A DNA stretch of 23,992 nt from an uncultured Alphaproteobacteria bacterium (GTDB lineage Bacteria; Pseudomonadota; Alphaproteobacteria; Rhizobiales; Ancalomicrobiaceae): contig CALFRR010000106.1 of assembly GCA_937919435.1 (NCBI GenBank), positions 1-23,992 of the forward strand, read 5' to 3'. Below the pieces are notes generated by a model. It saw only the letters and a list, made by a program, of their open reading frames with translations, ran no database searches and had not been told where the DNA came from. Every line of letters starts with the position of its first letter. Positions within the stretch are counted from its first letter, which is position 1. Below, one piece after another: positions 16,416-23,992 of this stretch. The translations under genes were made by a program, and so were the position numbers.

Positions 16416-16772
16416 GCCGGCGGGCCTCGCCGATCGCCCCTCCGCGCTCCGATCGGGGGCGGCCGTCGTCTCACGCCGACGGGCGTTCTGGGGCGTGCCG
16501 CTCCGGGAGGACGACCGCGAGCCGATCGGACCGGCGAGCCGTCACGGAAGGAGACCCGCGACGAGAGGGAGACGCCGCCCGGTTCCGCCGCCGCTCCGCC
16601 GTTCCGCCGACTCCGGCGGAGGCGGTGGCAGCCCGGTCTTCCGCCGGTCGTGAATCCGGTCCTGCGGTGACGTCGTCTCGACCGGACCTGCCGGCCGACG
16701 TCTCCATCGCCGGCCGCCCAGGGACCGCGGTCGCCGGCGGAGCCGACGAGCCGGCTCGGGCGCGGTCGGGCG

Positions 16773-17819
<1,047 letters not shown>

Positions 17820-17820
17820 G

Positions 17821-18612
17821 TCAGTCTCCAGGAGGCTTCGGGGGCGGCTGCGGCACGGGGGCGGCCGTCGGCGGGACCCAGGTCGAGACGAAGTTGACGC
17901 GCTGCGGATGGTTGACCGACGACATGTATTCGACCGGTCGACCGTCGCGGTCGAAGATGTCGAGACGGTAGGAGAGGACGTTGGTCCCCGCCTTCAGGCC
18001 GAGCAGGTCGGCGTCCTCGGCGCCGATCGGCACCACGCCGATCTGGGCGCGGCGGCGCTCCGGCTCGATCGCGAAGCGGTCGCGCAGCAGAGCGTAGAGC
18101 GAGGCGTCGCCGAACAGGTCGGCGGCGATCAGACCGGGCACCCGTTCGGCCGGCAGATGGCTCGTCTCGACCGCGATCGGCAGCCCGTTGGCGGTGCGCA
18201 GCCGGCGGATGACGATCAGCGGCGCGCCCTCGTCCAGGGCCAAGTGCTCGGCGAGCTGGCGCGAGGCGGCGCGCGCCTCGAAGAACAGCAGGCGGGCGCC
18301 GGGGCGGGCGCCCGAGGTCTGCATCACCCGGGTGAAGGAGGTCGCCTGACCGAGGTCGAGCGGACGCATCACCGAAGGGCCGGCGATGTGGGTGCCGCTG
18401 GTCGAGCGCCGCTCGAGCCGGCCGAGCCGGACGAGGTCGTCGACGGCGCGGCGTACCGTCATCCGGCTGACGCCGAGCGTCTCGGCCAGCACCCGTTCCG
18501 ACGGGATCTTGTCGCCGGGCGTCGCCTCCGGATGGTCGATCATGTCGTGCAGAGCGGTGATGACGCGCAGGTGGATCTGTCCGGCCTCGTGTCGTGCCTT
18601 CGACCGTGTCAC
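17821..18612 (-). CDS. GntR/HutC-family repressor (UTRA domain), FrlR-like
   Basis: 263 residues from a GTG at 18612; AGGAGG lies seven bases upstream, which decides the start. Residues 12-78 form the GntR winged helix (GDKIPSERVLAETLGVSRMTVRRA... SGTHI). Residues about 95-245 are a UTRA ligand domain (LIVIRRLRTANGLPIAVETSHLP... LSYRLDIFDRDGRPVEY), the HutC/NagR/FrlR type that senses sugar phosphates or amino-acid derivatives. It is encoded inside the operon, between a permease and the ATPase. The TGGTATAG(a/t)CCG sites near the operon promoter resemble HutC/NagR-type operators, so autorepression with relief by a pathway intermediate is likely. The extreme C-terminus is proline-rich (APVPQPPPKPPGD). 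Confidence 0.9.
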   Translation of the reverse strand: MTRSKARHEAGQIHLRVITALHDMIDHPEATPGDKIPSERVLAETLGVSRMTVRRAVDDLVRLGRLERRSTSGTHIAGPSVMRPLDLGQATSFTRVMQTSGARPGARLLFFEARAASRQLAEHLALDEGAPLIVIRRLRTANGLPIAVETSHLPAERVPGLIAADLFGDASLYALLRDRFAIEPERRRAQIGVVPIGAEDADLLGLKAGTNVLSYRLDIFDRDGRPVEYMSSVNHPQRVNFVSTWVPPTAAPVPQPPPKPPGD

Positions 18613-18743
18613 GTTTCGCCCTCCTGGCCCGATACCGGGCGGCGGCGCCTCGCCGTCCGCCCAGTTTCGAGCGGATACAGGGCGGCGCGGCCGGTCGCAA
18701 GGCGCGTCCGGCGCGGCGTTCGACGAAGGTTGCGGTACCGCGA

Positions 18744-18757
18744 CGGTCATTTGACCG
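18744..18757. other. Palindrome over the stop codon of the second permease gene
   Basis: CGGTCA-TT-TGACCG is a perfect inverted repeat that includes the TGA stop of the permease gene. A second palindrome, GCGGTACCGC, follows at 18732-18741. They open the 134-base gap before the GntR gene, the largest gap in the operon. An RNA processing or partial termination role is possible; chance is also possible. Confidence 0.3.
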
Positions 18758-19592
18758 CGCCCTGCGTCAGGCCGCCCATGAACTGGCGCTGCAGCATGAG
18801 GAAGGTGACGAAGACCGGGACGATCGAGATGATCAGACCGGCCATCAGCACCGTCCAGTCGACGCGCAGCGCATCGCCGAAGGTCGAGATGCCGATGGTC
18901 AGGGTCCGCAGCCCGTCGCTCTCGATGAAGGTCAGAGCGAAGATGAACTCGTTCCAGGTGCGCATCATCATGATCAGGCCGACCGCGGCCAAGGCCGGGC
19001 GCGACATCGGCAGATAGATCGACCAGAAGATGCGCAGCACGCCGCCGCCGTCGACCACCGCCGCCTCGTAGAGCTCGCGCGGGATGGTGGTCATGTGGGC
19101 GCGCAGCAGGAAGGTGGCGAAGGGCAGACCGAAGGCGACGTAGGGCAGGATCATCGCCAGATAGGTGTCGTAGAAACCGAAGAGATCGAGGATCTTGAAC
19201 AGCGGGAAGAGGCAGACCTCGGGCGGCATGATCATGCCGCCGAGCAGGAAGCCGTAGACGATGCGCCGGCCGGGGAAGTTCATCGTCGTCAGGACGAAGG
19301 CGTTGAGGGCGCCGATCAGCGCGATCGCCACCACCGAGACGCTGGTGACGAACAGGCTGTTGACCACGTAGTGGCCGAGCCCGTAGTTCCAGGCGGTGAC
19401 GTAGTTCTCGAAGTGCCAGACCGTCGGCAGCGTCCAACTCTGGTCGAACATCTCGTTCGAGGTCTTGAACGAGTTGAGCACCAGCCAGATCAGCGGATAG
19501 AGCGAGAAGACCGTCAGCCCCCACAGGAGGAGCGCGACGATCGGAGCGCTCGAGGAGCGCGACCGGCGGAAGGTGGGCGAAACCAGGGTCAT
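18747..19592 (-). CDS. Carbohydrate ABC transporter permease (MalG/FrlM type)
   Basis: 281 residues with about six membrane helices, standard for MalG-type permeases. The cytoplasmic EAA loop that docks on the ATPase is clear: ELYEAAVVDGGGVLRIFWSIYLP (from about residue 174). Other family marks are NSLFVTSVSV, LNAFVLTTMNFPGRR and the ending TLMLQRQF-like FLMLQRQFMGGLTQGAVK, a very common end for this group (QRxFxxGLTxGAVK). Gap to the preceding permease gene is 27 bases. It forms the heteromeric channel with that permease, importing the substrate captured by the binding protein encoded upstream. Confidence 0.93.
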   Translation of the reverse strand: MTLVSPTFRRSRSSSAPIVALLLWGLTVFSLYPLIWLVLNSFKTSNEMFDQSWTLPTVWHFENYVTAWNYGLGHYVVNSLFVTSVSVVAIALIGALNAFVLTTMNFPGRRIVYGFLLGGMIMPPEVCLFPLFKILDLFGFYDTYLAMILPYVAFGLPFATFLLRAHMTTIPRELYEAAVVDGGGVLRIFWSIYLPMSRPALAAVGLIMMMRTWNEFIFALTFIESDGLRTLTIGISTFGDALRVDWTVLMAGLIISIVPVFVTFLMLQRQFMGGLTQGAVK

Positions 19593-19619
19593 CGGCGGTC
19601 TCCGGGCGCGGTCGTCGGG

Positions 19620-20504
19620 TCAGGACTGCTCACGTTGCAGCCGGATCTGGATCAGGCCGAAGACGAGCGAAAGACAGAACATCACCACCGCGATCGTCGA
19701 GGCGTAGCCGACGACGTCGTTGCGGAAGGCGGAGCGATACATCAGCGTCGCCAGCACCTCGCTGGAGCCGTTGGGGCCGCCGCCGGTCATCACCCAGATG
19801 ATGTCGAAGACCTTGACCGCGCCGAACACCGTGATGCTCGCCATCACCAGAGTCATCTCGCGGACGCAGGGGATGGTGATCGCGAAGAACTGGCGGATCT
19901 TGCCGGCGCCGTCGAGCGAGGCGGCCTCGTAGAGTTCGACCGGGATGGCGCGGATCGCGACGATGAACAGCACCGCGATGTAGCCGGTCCACTGCCACTG
20001 CGACACCAGGATCACCGCATAGAGCGCCGTCGCCTCCTCGCCGAGCCAGGCATGGGCGAGCGACGGCACGCCGATCGCCTCCAGGATCTGGGCGACGAGG
20101 CCGATGCTCGGCTGATAGAGCAGCGTCCACAGCAGGCCGATGACCGTGATCGGCAGGATCGACGGGATGAAGAAGGAGATGCGGAAGAACGAGGAGAGCC
20201 GGCCCCGCAGCACCCCCGCCTCCAACGTCGCCGCCAGGACGAGACCGCCGCAGACCTGGACGATCAGCGACACGGCGGCATAGGTGGCGTTGTTGCCGAG
20301 CGCCCGCCAGAACAGCGGATCGGCGAGGAGGGCGGCGTAGTTGTCGAACCCGACGAAGTCCCAGGTCGGCGACAGCGAGCTCCAACGATAGAGGCTGTAG
20401 CGCAGGTTCTCGATCACCGGCACGTAGACGAAGACCGACAGCAGGACGAGCGCCGGCGCCATCAGCAGATAGGGAACGACGACTCGGGATCGGAACCGCG
20501 ACAT
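19620..20504 (-). CDS. Carbohydrate ABC transporter permease (MalF/FrlN type)
   Basis: 294 residues from the ATG at 20504, with GGAG eight bases upstream. An extension to 20600 lacks a ribosome site. About six membrane helices; PYLLMAPALVLLSVFVYVPVIENLRYSLYRW is the typical first helix of UgpA/MalF-type permeases, and VGFDNYAALLADPLFWRALGNN follows as in most of the family. The EAA loop is VELYEAASLDGAGKIRQFFAITIP (from about 189). It pairs with the permease encoded next. It lies about 100 bases after the binding-protein gene. Confidence 0.93.
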   Translation of the reverse strand: MSRFRSRVVVPYLLMAPALVLLSVFVYVPVIENLRYSLYRWSSLSPTWDFVGFDNYAALLADPLFWRALGNNATYAAVSLIVQVCGGLVLAATLEAGVLRGRLSSFFRISFFIPSILPITVIGLLWTLLYQPSIGLVAQILEAIGVPSLAHAWLGEEATALYAVILVSQWQWTGYIAVLFIVAIRAIPVELYEAASLDGAGKIRQFFAITIPCVREMTLVMASITVFGAVKVFDIIWVMTGGGPNGSSEVLATLMYRSAFRNDVVGYASTIAVVMFCLSLVFGLIQIRLQREQS

Positions 20505-20607
20505 CGAGGGTTCTCCGCGCCGGCTCGGCGGGTTGGGGGCAGGGTGCCTCCTTTCGGAGGCCGGCGCGAAGGCGGTGCCGCTTCCGGTGGGAAGCGGCAC
20601 CGGGGCT

Positions 20608-21894
20608 TCACTTGCGTTCGCTCTTCACCTGGAGCGCCGTCTGGCGGACCTTGGCCATCACCTGTGCGGGCGACTCGGTGCCGCCGAGCACCGCCTGCAT
20701 GCCGGGCAGCCAGACGCCGACGATACGGCTGTCGACGGCGGTGTCGAGCCAGATCGCCATGCCGGGGACGCGGCCGATCGCCTCGACGCCGGCCACCACT
20801 TCCGGCAGCGCGTTGGCGGTGGTCACCGCGCCCTTGACCGCGCTCGGACGACCCGAGGCCTTGGTCCAGGCGGCACCGTTCTCCTTGGTGGTGAGGAAGC
20901 GCAGGAACTCCAGCGCCTCCTTCGGCGCCTTGCTGGTGGCGGAGACGACGAAGCCGTCGGGCGCGCCGGTGAGCAGATCCTGGCGACCGGCGGCGCCCTT
21001 CATCGGCGGCATCTGGAAGAAGCCGAAGCCGTCGGCGGCGAGCTTGGAGTTCTGGTACTGTTTGAAGCCGAGCGTCTCTTCGAAGAACATCGCCTCGCGT
21101 CCGGCGGTGAAGCTGCCGCGGGCGATGGCGTTGGTGATGGCGTTCGGTCCCTTGTTGAACCAGCCGCGGGCGGCGAAGTCCTGGAACTTGGCGAGTGCCT
21201 CGACGTAGCCCGGGTGGGTGAAGAGTTCGGCGTCGGGGCTGGTCAGAGCGTAGTCGGCCCGCCGGACCGCCTCGGGAACGAGCTTGGCGTTGAAGTCGCC
21301 GATGTAGTGGGCGTCGGCCCAGGGGGCCTGGCCGCCGAAGGCGAAGGGCGTGATGCCGGCCGCCTTGAGCTTCTCCATGATCGCGACGAGTTCGTCGAAG
21401 TCCGCCGGCGGTTGGGCGCCGACCTTGGCGAAGTGCGCCTTGTTGTAGGCGACGAACTTGCCCGAGAGGTTCATCGGTACGCCGTAGATGCCCTTGCCGA
21501 CGCGGAACGGCTCGAGCGTCGCGTCGGAGAAGCGGCTCTGCCAATCACCTTCCGCGAAGGCCGCGGTGAGATCGAGGGCGCGGCCGGCGCGGACGAACTG
21601 AGCGACGTACTCGCCCGACCACGAGAAGAAGATGTCCGGAACGTTGCCGCTCGACATGATCACCCGGATCTTGTCCTTGTAGGGATCGTCGGCGACGGCT
21701 TCCATGCGGATGGTGACGTTCGGATGGGTCGCCTCGAACTCCTTGACCACCGTCTGGAAGTACTTGGCGTTGTCGGGCTCCGGCCACTTGTGGAGGAAGT
21801 TCAGCGTCACCTTCTCCTGCGCCGCGGCACTGCCCACGGCGAGGATGGCGGTGGCGAGACCGGCGACGAGCCAGGACGACATGGGGGGTGTCAT
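20608..21894 (-). CDS. Extracellular sugar-binding protein of the ABC importer (FrlO-like)
   Basis: 428 residues from the ATG at 21894, after AGGAG. A signal peptide is visible (hydrophobic core WLVAGLATAILAVGSAAA, probable cleavage near AAA-QEK, about residues 25-26). It lacks the usual basic N-terminal residues, so a slightly earlier start carrying RGEKR is possible. The mature part is a cluster B/MalE-type solute-binding protein: VTLNFLHKWPEPDN, VVKEFEATHPNVTI, GNVPDIFFSWSGEYV, GVPMNLSGKFVAYNKAHFAKVG and PDGFVVSATSKAPKEALEFLRFL. From the neighbouring kinase and deglycase genes, its ligand is inferred to be a fructosamine (Amadori compound). Confidence 0.92.
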   Translation of the reverse strand: MTPPMSSWLVAGLATAILAVGSAAAQEKVTLNFLHKWPEPDNAKYFQTVVKEFEATHPNVTIRMEAVADDPYKDKIRVIMSSGNVPDIFFSWSGEYVAQFVRAGRALDLTAAFAEGDWQSRFSDATLEPFRVGKGIYGVPMNLSGKFVAYNKAHFAKVGAQPPADFDELVAIMEKLKAAGITPFAFGGQAPWADAHYIGDFNAKLVPEAVRRADYALTSPDAELFTHPGYVEALAKFQDFAARGWFNKGPNAITNAIARGSFTAGREAMFFEETLGFKQYQNSKLAADGFGFFQMPPMKGAAGRQDLLTGAPDGFVVSATSKAPKEALEFLRFLTTKENGAAWTKASGRPSAVKGAVTTANALPEVVAGVEAIGRVPGMAIWLDTAVDSRIVGVWLPGMQAVLGGTESPAQVMAKVRQTALQVKSERK

Positions 21895-21949
21895 GCGCTT
21901 CTCTCCTCTTCGTGTTCTTCGGGGCGACGCGGAGCGGCCGGCCAGCCGC

Positions 21950-22780
21950 TCAGGTGGCGGCACCGTCTGCGGGGATGGGACTTTCGTGGCCGAACCCGCC
22001 GCGATGGGTGCAGGCGCGGGCGGCCGCTTCGGCGCCGAGCGCCAGGGCTCGGGCGGGATCGCGATGATCCGCGTAGGCGACGAGGAAGCCGGCGATGAAG
22101 GCGTCGCCGGCCCCGAGCGTGTCGACGGCCTCGGTCGGGCGGATGGTGCCGACATGGACTTCGCCGCCGACCAGAGCGAGCGAGCCGCGGATACCGCGGG
22201 TCACCACCACCGCCTCGCCGACGCCGCGGTCCCGCATCTCGACGAGCAGGGCACGGGCCTCTTCGTCGGATGCCCGCGGCGCGGAGAAGAAGGCGATGTC
22301 GAGGTGCGGCAACACGGCGCCGACACCGGGCCGGGTCCAATATTCGGAGAAGTCGTAGGACAGCAGGCGGGCATGGCGGGCGAGGAAGGCGATGTCGCCG
22401 TCGAGATCGCTCGAGATGCCGGTATGGGTGATGTCGAAGCCGGCGATGTAGGTGCCGTCGGCCTCGCCGAGATCGTAACGGCCGCGCACTCCGGGGATCG
22501 ATCCGGCGAAGACGCGGTCGTTGCCGTGATGCCGGATCCGGCACCAGGCGTTGGGGCCGTCGATGCGGCGCAGGCGGTCGATCTCGACGCCTTCGGCGAC
22601 CAGCGCCTCATGGAGCAGGTCGCCGCCGGCGTCGGCGCCCAGACAGCCGAGATAGGCGGCCTCGGCACCGAGGCGGCGGCACTGCACCGCGACGTTCACG
22701 GCGTTGCCGCCGGGAAACCGCAGGCCGTGGTCGACATAGATGTCGATCGTGTTGTCGCCGATGCCGAGGATGCGCGCCAT
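21950..22780 (-). CDS. frlD: PfkB-family fructosamine 6-kinase (FrlD-like)
   Basis: 276 residues. Ribokinase/PfkB fold: GGNAVNVAV (24-32), and TLGAGDAFIAGF with anion-hole GAGD (223-226) and catalytic base Asp226. Several segments match what I recall of E. coli FrlD specifically: the opening GIGDNTIDIY, the GNDRVF motif (86-91), the LLSYDFSEYW stretch (139-148) and LPHLDIAFFSAP (157-168). FrlD phosphorylates fructoselysine (or a related fructosamine) on C6 of the sugar. The gene starts two bases after the deglycase stop, so the two enzymes are translationally coupled. Other PfkB sugar kinases (psuK, ribokinase) are less likely given these motifs and the neighbour. The exact amino-acid moiety of the substrate is unknown. 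Confidence 0.87.
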   Translation of the reverse strand: MARILGIGDNTIDIYVDHGLRFPGGNAVNVAVQCRRLGAEAAYLGCLGADAGGDLLHEALVAEGVEIDRLRRIDGPNAWCRIRHHGNDRVFAGSIPGVRGRYDLGEADGTYIAGFDITHTGISSDLDGDIAFLARHARLLSYDFSEYWTRPGVGAVLPHLDIAFFSAPRASDEEARALLVEMRDRGVGEAVVVTRGIRGSLALVGGEVHVGTIRPTEAVDTLGAGDAFIAGFLVAYADHRDPARALALGAEAAARACTHRGGFGHESPIPADGAAT

Positions 22781-22782
22781 GA

Positions 22783-23796
22783 TCAGTACTCGGTCTTCCA
22801 CATGTAACGACGGGTGGAGAGCGGGTGGTTGTGCCACACCGCCAGACGTTCGCAGACCCGGCGCAGCGCCGCCTGCAACACGTAGGGCGCGACGATCTGC
22901 CGGATCTCGGGGGCGACGCCCTTCATCTCGTAGTCGGCGCTGTCGTAGATGAAGGTCCGCTCGGTGTACTTCTTGCAGAAGCGCTCGGCCCGCTCCATCA
23001 GCGGCCGGCTGGGATCCTCGCCCTTCATCAGCACGATCGGCGTGTTCTGGTCGACGATCTCGAAGGGACCGTGGAAGAACTCGGCCGCCTCGAGCGGAAC
23101 GCTGTGCATCCACTGCATCTCCATCAGCACACAGACGCCGATGACATAGGCGGTGGAGAACATCGGTCCGGCGGCGATGTGATAGAGGGTGCGATCGTCC
23201 TTGAGGAGACGGGCGTCGTCGGCGGCGCGGGCGTCGGCGACCGCGGCGGTGTCGGCCATCACCTGCGGCAGGGCGCGCAGCGACGACATCAGGTCGTCGA
23301 GATGCGGCCAACCGTCCTTCTCGGCGAGGAGCCCGCCGGTGAAGGCGAGGAGCAGCATGAACTGGGCCGCGGTCGCGCCGTTGGCGGCACCGGTGAAGAA
23401 GCAGTGCTGCACCGCCTTCGCCAGCGGCAGGTCGGGGCTGGTGGTCACCGCGACGGTCTTGCACGGCCGTCCGGCGACGAACTCGGCGGCGGCCACCGTC
23501 TCGGGCGTGTTGCCCGACTTGGAGCCGAGGACGACCAGGGTGCGCTCGTCGAAACGCGCGGGGTTCTGGGTCATGAACTCCGCCGGGAAATAGCGGCGGA
23601 CCTCCAGCGACGGGCTGTAGTGCTGGATCCAGTACTCCAGGTTCAGCATCAGCCGGTTCGGGCCGCCGCAGGCGACGAAGTAGACTCGGTCTATACCAGA
23701 AGCGAGGTCGCGACCCAGGCGAGCCGCCGCATCGAGTCCGTCGAGGGTTTCGGCATAGGCTGCGACGATCGCGGTCCTATCGACATCAGTGGCCAT
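22783..23796 (-). CDS. frlB: SIS-domain fructosamine-6-phosphate deglycase (FrlB/FraB-like)
   Basis: 337 residues, normal for FrlB. Two SIS subdomains: the first with VYFVACGGPNRLM (38-50) and LGSKSGNTPET (90-100), the second with LYHIAAGPMF (204-213). The active-site stretch LMEMQWMHSVPLEAAEFFHGPFE-IVD carries Glu226 and His242, spaced 16 apart like the acid/base pair I recall for Salmonella FraB (Glu214, His230). The C-terminus WHNHP...RRY...EY is also shared with E. coli FrlB. The enzyme splits a 6-phospho-fructosamine into glucose 6-phosphate and a free amino acid. First gene of the operon. An operator-like site lies inside codons about 33-37. An isomerase of the AgaS/GlmS type is the main alternative. 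Confidence 0.87.
   Translation of the reverse strand: MATDVDRTAIVAAYAETLDGLDAAARLGRDLASGIDRVYFVACGGPNRLMLNLEYWIQHYSPSLEVRRYFPAEFMTQNPARFDERTLVVLGSKSGNTPETVAAAEFVAGRPCKTVAVTTSPDLPLAKAVQHCFFTGAANGATAAQFMLLLAFTGGLLAEKDGWPHLDDLMSSLRALPQVMADTAAVADARAADDARLLKDDRTLYHIAAGPMFSTAYVIGVCVLMEMQWMHSVPLEAAEFFHGPFEIVDQNTPIVLMKGEDPSRPLMERAERFCKKYTERTFIYDSADYEMKGVAPEIRQIVAPYVLQAALRRVCERLAVWHNHPLSTRRYMWKTEY
23687..23698 (-). promoter_or_regulatory. Intragenic operator-like site in the frlB-like gene
   Basis: TGGTATAGACCG on the minus strand is close to the TGGT-N-TAGACCA type of site recognised by HutC/NagR-family GntR repressors. It lies about 100 bases inside the first gene of the operon that encodes such a repressor. 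Its partner lies 160 bases upstream over the promoter. A roadblock or looping role is inferred. Confidence 0.45.
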
Positions 23797-23846
23797 TTCG
23801 GGACGCAGTCCGTATTGGTTCGGTTCAGTGGGTGATCCAGTTGAAC

Positions 23847-23858
23847 CGGACTATACCA
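23847..23858 (-). promoter_or_regulatory. Operator-like site overlapping the frl-type promoter
   Basis: TGGTATAGTCCG on the minus strand differs at one base from the intragenic site at 23687-23698. It covers the predicted -10 hexamer, so a bound repressor would block RNA polymerase. The operon-encoded GntR/HutC protein is the likely ligand. Confidence 0.55.
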
Positions 23859-23877
23859 ATTCGCGGATCGACCACAA
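23850..23877 (-). promoter_or_regulatory. Sigma-70-like promoter of the fructosamine operon
   Basis: On the minus strand TTGTGG (23877-23872) and TATAGT (23855-23850) are separated by 16 bases, a fair -35/-10 pair. The predicted start is near 23843, about 47 bases before the frlB-like ATG. An inverted repeat CGGTTCA/TGAACCG (23821-23827 and 23842-23848) lies in the early leader and could be a second operator or a 5' stem. Confidence 0.5.
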
Positions 23878-23918
23878 GTCCCGTCGCCCGGAGATTCGAT
23901 CGGTCCGGAGGATTGCGG

Positions 23919-23992
23919 ATGGGCGGCGCGGCCGAGGCCGGGCCGGGGCTCGTCGCGGGCGAAGCGGCGGGACGCCCCGACGGGCGGCGATG
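23919..23992 (+). CDS. Possible start of a divergent gene (runs off window)
   Basis: An ATG at 23919 has GGAGG seven bases upstream and stays open to the window end (24 codons, beginning MGGAAEAGPGLVAGEAAG). It diverges from the fructosamine operon across a shared control region. The sequence is Gly/Ala-rich and shows no motif, so the call rests only on the ribosome site and open frame. Confidence 0.3.
   Translation, partial: MGGAAEAGPGLVAGEAAGRPDGRR

Larger units (their letters stand above)
15586..16772. other. Long intergenic region without a credible gene
   Basis: About 1.19 kb lies between the last frl-type gene (ATPase, stop at 16773) and the KAS III-like start. Open frames here give only Arg/Gly/Pro-rich text with no domain, as expected from GC-rich non-coding DNA, and none has convincing start signals. 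It holds the leader hairpins, the sigma-54 promoter, three copies of one palindrome, a short tandem repeat (15931-15960) and a small hairpin (GCTCAC 16259-16264 with GTGAGC at about 16285-16290). No clear terminator for the upstream operon is visible. A small RNA cannot be excluded. Confidence 0.6.

Noticed and set aside
15825..16670. Plus-strand open frame of 281 codons in the long intergenic region
   Set aside because: Arg/Gly/Ser-rich text with no motif or ribosome site; it runs over the palindromes and the tandem repeat, as random open frames do in GC-rich DNA.
16747..16758. CGAGCCGGCTCG palindrome just after the ATPase stop as a terminator
   Set aside because: A 12-base palindrome with no loop and no T-tract; common by chance at this base composition.
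21950..22780. The PfkB kinase as the missing pseudouridine kinase for psuG
   Set aside because: It is about 14 kb away in another operon, starts two bases after an FrlB-like deglycase gene, and carries FrlD-like motifs (GIGDNTIDIY, GNDRVF, YDFSEYW).

Overview
The window looks like chromosomal DNA of a high-GC alphaproteobacterium. The evidence is a flagellar gene order flgB-flgC-fliE-fliQ-fliR-flhB followed directly by a CckA-type hybrid kinase, and a full TTAA-N7-TTAA CtrA-type site upstream of flgB. Codon use looks uniform throughout. I see no insertion sequences, phage genes, tRNAs, rRNAs or CRISPR arrays. I cannot name the genus from the sequence alone.

Region 1 (1-6534): a divergent pair. 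A FliO-like gene leaves the window on the minus strand. On the plus strand, the proximal rod genes flgB, flgC and fliE and the export-gate genes fliQ, fliR and flhB run into cckA. CckA feeds phosphate to CtrA, and the only good promoter signal for the row is a CtrA-type box, so kinase and target genes may form a closed circuit.

Region 2 (6578-8478): psuG (pseudouridine-5'-phosphate glycosidase, minus) diverges from a Cof-type HAD phosphatase (plus).

Region 3 (8533-about 15820): a five-gene minus-strand set encoding a KAS III-like thiolase-fold enzyme, a 4-hydroxybutyrate/acetate-type CoA-transferase, an ACS-family MFS carrier, a 3-hydroxyacyl-CoA dehydrogenase and an enoyl-CoA hydratase. A sigma-54 activator gene follows at the far end. 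A near-perfect sigma-54 promoter (TGGCAC-N5-TTGC) lies about 95 bases before the first gene. A 17-bp palindrome about 120 bases further upstream is a good candidate for the activator's binding site. I infer import, CoA activation, hydration, oxidation and C-C cleavage of a short carboxylic acid (crotonate-like), with the KAS III-like protein standing where a thiolase would be expected. That role is a hypothesis.

Region 4 (15586-16772): about 1.2 kb without a credible gene. It holds the sigma-54 control region and a distant tandem pair of the same palindrome.

Region 5 (16773-23796): a seven-gene minus-strand operon for Amadori products (fructosamines). It encodes an FrlB/FraB-type deglycase, an FrlD-type kinase, a sugar-binding protein, two permeases, a GntR/HutC regulator and an ABC ATPase. 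One sigma-70-like promoter precedes it. Two TGGTATAG(a/t)CCG operator-like sites are visible, one over the -10 box and one inside the first gene. The layout is a complete import-phosphorylate-cleave pathway with its own repressor.
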